A stretch of DNA of 5,374 nt, taken from positions 1 through 5,374 of the forward strand of contig CAMSEX010000087.1 of assembly GCA_947057875.1 (NCBI GenBank). The letters run 5' to 3'. A program made the position numbers and the translations under genes. The notes below the pieces were generated by a model. It was not told the DNA's origin and ran no database searches. It saw nothing but the letters and a program-made list of their open reading frames with translations. Shown here in pieces: positions 1-5,374 of the stretch (positions are counted from its first letter, which is position 1; each line of letters starts with the position of its first letter). This DNA comes from an uncultured Clostridium sp. GTDB taxonomy: Bacteria > Bacillota > Clostridia > TANB77 > CAG-508.

Positions 1-44
1 ATGACGAGAGGTGACTGGAGTTCAGACGTGTGCTCTTCCGATCT
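1..44. other. Illumina TruSeq i7 adapter remnant (left end, not genomic)
   Basis: Bases 11-44 match the read-2 side TruSeq adapter, ending in the familiar GCTCTTCCGATCT. Bases 3-10 (GACGAGAG) sit where the 8-base i7 index belongs, and bases 1-2 (AT) fit the end of the P7 stem. The right end of the window carries the exact reverse complement with the same index, so this is library sequence left untrimmed. Genomic DNA starts at about base 45. Any open frame that starts within these bases has a false N-terminus. Confidence 0.98.
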
Positions 45-1260
45 GGACTAATTATTTTGCTTTCTATATGGTATTACAAATTTTCGCTGCCGCTTGTAGA
101 AGACACGCTAGAGGCGAACAAGCAGATTATCGAGAAAACACGAGACGCAGTGGAAAATTCCAAAATGCAAAAAGCGTTTCATCGAAAAAACATTGAAATT
201 GCAGATTTTAAGTCTGTCAATGAAGATTATCGAAAAAAAGATTTGAGGCTTGGAAAATATCGTGTTATTTATGGAATTGGAACACATACAATCCGAAATT
301 TTAAAGAGCCGATTATTTTGCTGTTTGGCGGAATTATGGTGGTGCAAGGGCAAATGACATTAGCACTTGTTTCTGTACTTTTAACATATGCTACTAAGAT
401 TTCAGATTATATTTATGATTCGGTGGATAAATTAAAAGATGTCAATCAATTTTTGGTGTCTTACCGAAAATTGTCGAATTTGATGCAGGTACAAGAAGAA
501 AATCAAAATAATGCATACCAGAAATTAGAAGGCGATATTGTTTTCAAAGATGTAAATATCAAATTAGGCGAAAAAAACTTGCTAGAAAATATTGATTTAA
601 AAATTGAGCAAGGGCAAAACATTGCAGTGATTGGCGATAATGGTGTACGGAAAAACGGTTCTTGTCAAAACGCTGTTAGGTTTTTATGAATATGAAGGCG
701 ATATTTTAGTCGGAGAGACGAATTTGAAAAATGTTAATTTGGCAAGTATTCGTGACTATATTGGCTTAGCGCTTCAAGATACTTATTTATTTCATGATAC
801 CATTCGAGGCAACATTAATATAACCAACCAAGAATTGTTGGATTGCGAAATGGAAGAGGCTTTGAAGGCAGCTGACATTTACCAAGATATTCAAAATTTT
901 GAAGATAAGCTAGACACGATGTTAGAAAGTGGTGGAGAAAATTTGTCTGGCGGACAAAAACAAAGATTGGCCATTGCCAGAAATATTTTGGCAGATAATC
1001 AATTTATTATTTTGGATGATTCACTTTCTAAGTTGGACACAAAAACGAAACTCACAATTTTGGGAAATATGGTGGCTATGAATAAAGGTATAATCATGAT
1101 TTCGCATGATATTCATGTGGTGCAAGCCTGCCACAAGGTACTTTTTTTGCATGATAAAAAAGTGGAAATGAATACACATAAATTTTTTATGGAAAACAGC
1201 AAAGCTTATCAACAAATTATTGAAATGAGAAAAAATAATATACTAGAAGAGGAAGAATGA
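45..1260 (+). CDS. ABC exporter half-transporter, degenerate-site subunit (5' truncated, one frameshift)
   Basis: This is the C-terminal part of a fused permease-ATPase of the type IV (ABC-B-like) exporter fold, acting in the cytoplasmic membrane. It reads in one frame from 45 to about 648, then one base on to the TGA at 1258-1260. About 404 residues remain after correction; family members are usually 560-600, so roughly the first three helices are missing beyond the contig edge. Visible parts are membrane helices near 45-80 and two near 270-410, then the ATPase domain from about 525. Walker A (GDNGVGKT when corrected) lies at 633-657, the Q-loop Gln at 775-777, LSGGQ at 943-957, Walker B FIILDD at 1003-1020 and the H-loop His at 1105-1107. 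Asp at 1018-1020 replaces the catalytic Glu, and the A-loop aromatic residue is absent (NIKLG), so its own ATP site looks degenerate. It overlaps the next ABC gene, its probable heterodimer partner. The substrate is unknown. The frameshift is more likely a sequencing error than true decay, because both flanks are well conserved. Confidence 0.9.
645..651 (+). other. Frameshift (+1 base) inside Walker A of the first ABC gene
   Basis: Upstream codons give I-G-D-N-G-V up to 647. The frame then continues wrongly as R-K-N-G-S and stops at a TGA near 689. Dropping one base (C648, or equivalently A647) gives GGA AAA ACG from 649, so the motif becomes GDNGVGKT followed by VLVKTLLGFYEYEG, a textbook Walker A helix. 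One extra base is therefore present here. Skipping it would need a +1 shift, and no known +1 signal is visible. Confidence 0.9.
1247..1253 (+). promoter_or_regulatory. Ribosome binding site for the second ABC gene
   Basis: AAGAGGA lies inside the last codons of the first ABC gene. It is followed by two consecutive ATG codons, at 1257 and 1260. Spacing is 3 bases to the first and 6 bases to the second, so 1260 is the better-spaced start. Either way the start overlaps the upstream TGA, which suggests translational coupling. Confidence 0.7.
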
Positions 1261-2948
1261 TGTTTAGAAAAATATGGAATGAATATAAAAAATTGGCATT
1301 TCATGCGAGTCTGGGAAGAGCGCTTACCAGCATGATGGTAGTCGTTTTTATTGCGTTTATGATTGTTATGGTGGAATTTGCCATTCCAAGTGGAGACTTC
1401 AAACTGATTATTAAGTTAGGGATTTCCTATGTGATTGTCAATGTAATAAGAGCAGTGGCTACTTTTTATGAGGACTTTTCAGATAATAATTTGCAAAGAA
1501 ACATGGAAGCAGATTATCGCGAAAAAATTTTTGTTAAATTGCAAAATATGAAACAAATTGAAATGGACCAGCTAAGTGTAGGTGGCATTTTGGAAAATAT
1601 GCTGAATGACACAAAAGAAATTGCACGTTATTGGACGTGGGGAATTGACCGTTCTTATACTGGCGGACTTTTGAGATTGGTTGGTTGCTTGGTTGTTTTG
1701 ATGTATTTGAATGTTCCGATTATTTGTGCGACATTGCTAATTTATGCCATAGGATTTGTGGTTGCTTTTGGGTTTCAAAAAAGGTCTCTTCGTTTTATGG
1801 AACACAAAAGGAAAATCAATGGCGAAATTTTGAATTTTTCCAATGAGCAAATCAATGGTTTTGAGACGATAAAATCTTTAAATGCGCAGAGCCGAAGAAT
1901 TAGTGAGTTGAAAAATTTGCTAGAAAATTATGAAAGTATTGTTAATCAACTCGAAAAAAATATCCGAATTTATACATGCGTTTATGAATATATTATTTCG
2001 TTTGTGCTGGTTGTGACGATATTAATGGGCGGAATTGGGATTGCAAAAGGCATGGCTTCTTATGGAGCCTTGATTGTTTTGGCACGTTATATTTCGTCTC
2101 CTAAAATATATGCGAGCTGGGTAATAGAAGGTTTTCAATATCGAAATATCAGTCGTATTTCGTACCAAAAAGTGTTGGAGATTTTGGAAAAGCAAGAGGA
2201 AAATTGGGAAATAGGAGATGACTTGCCAACAGTCCAAAAGATTGAATTTAAAGATATCCATTTTTCGTATAACGAAAATCAAAAAGTGCTAAAAGGAATT
2301 TCACTTTTGGTAAATCAAAATGAAAAAGTGGCTTTGATTGGCAGAACAGGAAGCGGAAAAACAAGCTTTGTAAATTTGTTATGTCGTTTTTATGATTTGG
2401 AAGAAGGACAAATTTTAATCAATGGACGAGATTACAGAGAGTTTAGTATCCAAAGTTTGCGTGATAAAATTGGTTATATTATGCAAAAAGTGGTTATTTT
2501 TGAAGGAACGATTTTAGAAAATATTAATTATGCCAATAAAAATATTTCAAAAGAAGATATTGTCGAAATTTGTCAAAAATTAAATTTACATGAAAAGATT
2601 ATACAGTTTGAGAATGGCTATGATACAGTAATTGATAATGAGACAGATTTGTTTTCCAATGGTGAAAAGCAAATGCTTGGGTTTGCGCGAGTTATGGTGG
2701 AAAATCCAGATATTATTATTTTGGATGAGGCAACTGCGTCTCTTAGCTATAAATCTGAAATGCTTGTTAGAAAAGCAACAGAAGAAATTACGAAAAATAA
2801 AATTAGTTTTATTATTGCGCATCGTTTGTCTACGATTAAAAATTGCGATAAAATTCTTTTTATGCAAGATGGCAAAATAATTGAAGCAGGAAATCACGAA
2901 AGTTTAATGCAAAAACAAGGAGAATATTATAAATTAGTCAATGTGTAA
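1257..2948 (+). CDS. ABC exporter half-transporter, catalytic-site subunit (permease-ATPase fusion)
   Basis: This is a complete 563-residue type IV ABC exporter subunit (562 if the ATG at 1260 is used). It is predicted to sit in the cytoplasmic membrane and use ATP hydrolysis to export an unidentified substrate. Residues about 20-310 form the membrane domain, with hydrophobic stretches near 23-43, 50-70, 138-172 and 243-292. The ATPase domain starts near 328, with the A-loop aromatic Tyr338 (HFSY). Walker A GRTGSGKT is at 362-369, the Q-loop Gln is 410, Walker B IIILDE is at 486-491 with the catalytic Glu491, and the H-loop His is 522. Two elements are off consensus: the signature reads FSNGE (466-470) in place of LSGGQ, and the D-loop Asp is Ser497. 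These complement the first gene, which has a perfect LSGGQ but no catalytic Glu, so the pair should form one consensus and one degenerate site, as in TM287/288, BmrCD or LmrCD. It overlaps the upstream gene by 4 bases (ATGA) and ends 11 bases before the MFS gene. The reading frame is intact throughout. Confidence 0.95.
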   Translation: MMFRKIWNEYKKLAFHASLGRALTSMMVVVFIAFMIVMVEFAIPSGDFKLIIKLGISYVIVNVIRAVATFYEDFSDNNLQRNMEADYREKIFVKLQNMKQIEMDQLSVGGILENMLNDTKEIARYWTWGIDRSYTGGLLRLVGCLVVLMYLNVPIICATLLIYAIGFVVAFGFQKRSLRFMEHKRKINGEILNFSNEQINGFETIKSLNAQSRRISELKNLLENYESIVNQLEKNIRIYTCVYEYIISFVLVVTILMGGIGIAKGMASYGALIVLARYISSPKIYASWVIEGFQYRNISRISYQKVLEILEKQEENWEIGDDLPTVQKIEFKDIHFSYNENQKVLKGISLLVNQNEKVALIGRTGSGKTSFVNLLCRFYDLEEGQILINGRDYREFSIQSLRDKIGYIMQKVVIFEGTILENINYANKNISKEDIVEICQKLNLHEKIIQFENGYDTVIDNETDLFSNGEKQMLGFARVMVENPDIIILDEATASLSYKSEMLVRKATEEITKNKISFIIAHRLSTIKNCDKILFMQDGKIIEAGNHESLMQKQGEYYKLVNV

Positions 2949-2953
2949 AGGAG
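2947..2953 (+). promoter_or_regulatory. Ribosome binding site deciding the start of the first MFS gene
   Basis: AAAGGAG overlaps the TAA stop of the second ABC gene and lies 6 bases before the ATG at 2960. This near-ideal site favours 2960 over the ATG at 2941, which is in another frame and has no well-spaced site. Because the 2960 frame runs out of register with the rest of the protein, this ribosome binding site is also evidence for a frameshift soon after the start. Confidence 0.85.
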
Positions 2954-2959
2954 ATAAAA

Positions 2960-4258
2960 ATGAACACAAGAGAATTAAAAAAGCTAGAAGAAAAAATGCA
3001 AAATTATATCCAATCTATAAAATGCTTTCATGGGATTTGTTATTTTACAATTCGATTGAATTTTTGTTTTTTACTATCACAAAAGGAATTACTGCGACGG
3101 AATTTTTAATTATCAGTGGCGCATTTGTGTTTTTCAAGGTTTTAACATTTGTGCCAGCAGTTGCGGTTTCTGATATTTTTGAAAAACGAAAAAGTATGAT
3201 TGCAGCCAATTTTTTTGTGGCTTTGCATCTTCTCATTTTATTATTTTGTGAAGGAATGTTAAGTATATTAGTAGCGATGTTTATTTGTGCACTTGGGTTT
3301 AGCATTAAAGCGATTACAGATTCTAATCTATTATATGATTCAGTTGCCACAAAAGGTGGCGATGGATTGTATGAGAAAATAGAGGCTCAAGGGCGGAACA
3401 TTTTATTATTTGTTAGATGGAATTGCTTCGCTAACAGCTGGTTATTTGTTTGTGGTCAACCAATGTTTACCAATCTATATTTGTTTAGGATTTGCTATTT
3501 TAGCAACCATTGTTTCGACATTTTTCAAAGAAATTTATGAGCCCCAAGATTTGGAAAAAGGTAAATTTATGAAAACTGTAAAAGAATATACAAAAGATTT
3601 AAATGTGTCTATGAAATTTATTGTAGGCTCAAGAAGAATGAAATCTTATATTTTATTTGGTGCTGTATTTTATGGAATTATCACTGTATATGATACTTAC
3701 AAAGGCGATTTGTTAGTTGATATAGGTATTTCAGAAGAACAGTTTTCCATAATTTTTGCGATTTTAACTTTTATTGGAGGACTTTCGGTTGCTTTCATAA
3801 AATGTTTAGAAAGGAAATTTAAAAATCGAGTGTTAACTTTTTTGTCAATGACTTATATTTTGAGTTATGTTATAGTTGGATTTTTTGTAACTCGATTTCA
3901 AGGAAATGCCATTTTGCCCATGATTTTATTCATGTATGGAATTGCTAGGATTGCAACATCTAATTGGTACATATTAGAATATAAATATTTGAAGAATTTT
4001 AGTGAGCCAGAAATGCGTAATAAAATTACGTTTGCGTATGAGTTTGTTGGTGGAATAACAGCCAGTATTATTGCTATGTTAGGTGGTTGGTTAGTGGATA
4101 TTATTAACATTAAAGATGCGTTTTTAGTTTTTGGGCTAGCATCACTTGCTGTTATTATTTTGATTTTGGACTATATGCGAACACGATTTGGTTTAAAGCC
4201 AGAAGAGTACCGAAGAGAAGATATTGAATTTGTGGAGAAAGAGGCTGATTTGAAGTGA
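2960..4258 (+). CDS. MFS transporter with 12 predicted helices (two frameshifts)
   Basis: This is a major facilitator superfamily-like membrane carrier, about 432 residues once two indels are corrected, which is a normal length for the family. The start ATG at 2960 has a strong ribosome binding site and opens with MNTRELKKLEEKMQNY, a short amphipathic leader. The frame then changes near 3019-3022 and again near 3400-3404. After joining, twelve hydrophobic segments can be counted: six in 3030-3535 and six in 3640-4190, with a charged loop (about 3538-3635) between the halves. The loop after helix 2 (SDIFEKRKS, about 3168-3195) resembles MFS motif A. The tail, after about 4195, is charged. Substrate and direction of transport cannot be told. 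It follows the ABC pair by 11 bases and overlaps the next MFS gene by 4 bases. Both indels fall in homopolymer runs and all three pieces fit one continuous protein, so sequencing error is more likely than a pseudogene. The intact part from 3410 alone would hold helices 5-12. Confidence 0.88.
3019..3022 (+). other. Probable one-base deletion in an A run (MFS gene, early)
   Basis: The frame from ATG 2960 reads ...NYIQSIK and then turns into a non-membrane reading that ends at a stop. The frame one base earlier reads KMLSWDLLFYNSIEFLFF, a typical first helix. Five A's instead of four here would join them as QSIKMLSWDLLF. The alternative, a start at 2941 with no indel, is possible but lacks a ribosome binding site at proper spacing and gives an unusually basic N-terminus. 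Confidence 0.75.
3400..3404 (+). other. Probable one-base insertion in a T run (MFS gene, before helix 5)
   Basis: Codons up to 3399 read EKIEAQGRN. From 3404 the continuing protein is in the +1 frame, reading YYLLDGIASLTAGYL. With TTT instead of TTTT at 3401-3404 the join is RNIYYLLDGIAS with no residue lost. Without the correction the frame runs into a cysteine- and arginine-rich nonsense tail and stops at 3540. Confidence 0.87.
4238..4244 (+). promoter_or_regulatory. Ribosome binding site for the second MFS gene
   Basis: AAAGAGG lies 10 bases before the GTG at 4255, inside the last codons of the preceding MFS gene. The spacing is a little long but workable. The GTG overlaps the upstream TGA as GTGA, so translation is probably coupled. 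Confidence 0.55.
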
Positions 4259-5329
4259 AAGAATATTTTTACAGAAGAGAATATAAATGGCTATATTTAA
4301 CCAAATTTTTCTTTGCATTTGCTAATTCATTTACAGATATATTTGGCACAGTTATGTTATACAAGAATGGAATGCCTTTGTATGAAATACTTTTTATTTA
4401 TGGTTTGCGTTTTGGTATTATGGGATTATGTTCGCCATTGTTTTTGAAAATAGCATCTCAATATGGTATTTCTACTTGTACGATTTTGGCTAATATGTTG
4501 AGAATTTTAGGTGTTTATATGATACAAAATGGGGCACAAAATAATTTGATTTTATTTGTTTTTGTGATGAGTTTGCCGGGAGCTTTAGCAAATCCAATTG
4601 AAGATGCTGTTTCAAGTCGATATGTTGAAAATGAACATCGTGGCAGGTACAACAGTATGCGAAACATTGCAAGAATTTGTGGACAAGCACTTGCTAGTAT
4701 ATTGGTAACTTGGGGCGTTGTGACCAATCATCAAACTTTGCTACTTCTCATTATTTCGATTTTCTTTTTGCTCGACTATTTATGTACAGCAGTTGTGGAT
4801 TACAAACCACAAATTAAGAACCAACATGTCTTTCAAGAAACTATAAAATATGTATTTAAACACATCGATAGCTATGAATTAATCTTTTGTTTACGAACCA
4901 ATCACATTATTGAAAGACTATTTGTGCCACTGTATTTATATCTCGTTGTGCAGGACTTTGTGGCATTTGGAACAGTAGTGGTGGTTTCGCTTATGTTTCA
5001 AATGATAACCGTTGTGTTAGTTGGAAAGTTAACAGATAAAAATACCAAAAAAACAAACGATTTTGTAACAATCATCAGAATCTTGATAACAGCTGTATTT
5101 TTATTTGTGAGAGATAAAATATGGATTTCGTTTAATAAAATGCTGAGTGACAATTTTGAAAAAGTATATGAAACAACTGTGCAAACATCTTTGCAAAATA
5201 AGATAAAATTGTCTCCAGAAGACAATTCTCTATTGTCAACAGTGGGACAAATGAGTTTGTGTTTTACAGAAGTTTTTGTATTTTTAGGACTTAGTGTGAT
5301 TAATTATTTTGTAGAAATGAATGTGTTTT
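4255..5329 (+). CDS. Second MFS-type transporter (GTG start, 3' truncated by the contig end)
   Basis: This is an integral membrane protein of probable major facilitator superfamily fold; 358 residues are visible. It starts with GTG overlapping the previous stop (GTGA). There is no other start close by, and the protein begins with a short charged leader (MKEYFYRREYKW) before the first helix, as MFS proteins do. Helices 1-6 lie at about residues 13-178 (4291-4790). A soluble charged linker follows (about 182-205), and further hydrophobic segments run from about 210 to the end, including FGTVVVVSLMFQMITVVLVG and FTEVFVFLGLSVINYF. One helix and a tail (some 30-60 residues) are probably missing. 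The GRYNSMRNIARICGQALAS stretch (about 129-147) matches the usual loop 4-5/helix 5 region of MFS exporters. The TAG at 5329-5331 is not a real stop, since its A and G belong to the adapter. The protein is not a close copy of the MFS protein upstream. Substrate unknown; possible partner or alternative exporter for the same compound. Confidence 0.87.
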
Positions 5330-5374
5330 AGATCGGAAGAGCACACGTCTGAACTCCAGTCACCTCTCGTCATC
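5330..5374. other. Illumina TruSeq i7 adapter remnant (right end, not genomic)
   Basis: Bases 5330-5363 begin AGATCGGAAGAGC and continue as the TruSeq i7-side adapter. Bases 5364-5371 are CTCTCGTC, the reverse complement of the index seen at the left end, and 5372-5374 (ATC) begin the P7 stem. The first A (5330) is the ligation A-tail position, so genomic sequence ends at about 5329. Together with bases 1-44 this makes a perfect 44-base terminal inverted repeat that is purely technical. Confidence 0.98.

Noticed and set aside
30..44. MLFRS as the N-terminus of the first ABC protein
   Set aside because: These codons are adapter sequence. The real protein continues upstream beyond the contig, and the GTG at 30 is not a biological start.
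11..196. Open frame starting MTGVQTCALPI
   Set aside because: Its first eleven residues are the translation of the Illumina adapter, a peptide seen widely as contamination in protein databases. The rest is an out-of-frame reading of the first ABC gene.
642..660. Programmed ribosomal frameshift in the ABC gene (run of A's near 651-655)
   Set aside because: The A run resembles a -1 slippery site only loosely, and the shift needed here is +1. No downstream pseudoknot or internal ribosome binding site is evident, and a frameshift inside Walker A is not known for this family.
2632..2880. Plus-strand open frame of 82 codons inside the second ABC gene
   Set aside because: It overlaps the signature, Walker B and H-loop of the ABC ATPase in another frame. 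Its Leu/Lys/Arg-rich content is a frame-shadow effect.
2949..2959. Possible promoter or terminator between the second ABC gene and the first MFS gene
   Set aside because: The gap is only 11 bases and is taken up by the ribosome binding site and its spacer. No hairpin or T run fits there.
3015..3405. Programmed frameshifting or phase variation in the first MFS gene
   Set aside because: It would need a -1 and then a +1 event in the same gene. The runs (4 A's, 4 T's) are too short for the usual phase-variable tracts. Sequencing error is simpler.
108..5225. Several open frames of 60-103 codons on the minus strand
   Set aside because: All lie antisense to well-supported transporter codons, show no domain-like composition, and lack convincing ribosome binding sites. 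They are by-products of AT-rich coding sequence.
1..5374. Terminal inverted repeats of a transposon or linear plasmid
   Set aside because: The repeat is exactly the sequencing adapter plus index. No transposase or replication gene is present.

Overview
The window is one AT-rich contig with four protein genes packed head to tail on the + strand. It is bounded at both ends by Illumina adapter sequence, not by genome. Bases 1-44 and 5330-5374 are inverted copies of the TruSeq i7-side adapter with the same 8-base index (GACGAGAG, read as CTCTCGTC at the right end). Genuine DNA therefore runs only from about 45 to 5329, and both outer genes are cut by the edges of the clone or read.

The likely source is a low-GC member of the Bacillota, with Clostridia the best guess. 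Reasons are strong A/T bias at third positions, AAAGGAG-type ribosome binding sites, one GTG start, TGA used as a normal stop, and the flavour of the transporter families. This is inference; there is no rRNA or taxonomic marker.

Layout: (1) 45-1260, the 3' two thirds of an ABC exporter half-transporter (end of the membrane domain plus the ATPase domain), with a one-base frameshift inside its Walker A motif. (2) 1257-2948, a complete second ABC half-transporter. (3) 2960-4258, a 12-helix major facilitator superfamily (MFS) transporter whose reading frame is broken twice, by a missing base in an A run and an extra base in a T run. (4) 4255-5329, a second, different MFS transporter, cut at its 3' end. 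Its apparent TAG stop is made by the adapter.

The genes overlap by 4 bases (1/2 and 3/4) or lie 11 bases apart (2/3), so they look like one operon with translational coupling. The two ABC subunits have complementary defects. Subunit 1 has Asp in place of the catalytic Walker B Glu but a perfect LSGGQ. Subunit 2 has the Glu but a degenerate FSNGE signature and an altered D-loop. This is the pattern of a heterodimeric ABC exporter with one working and one degenerate ATP site. The substrate cannot be read from the sequence. An ABC heterodimer followed by two MFS carriers suggests an export or self-protection cassette for a small molecule or peptide, but no biosynthetic gene, precursor peptide or regulator is present to support that. 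No promoter, terminator, RNA gene, CRISPR array or mobile element was found, and there is no gene-free stretch longer than 11 bases apart from the adapters.
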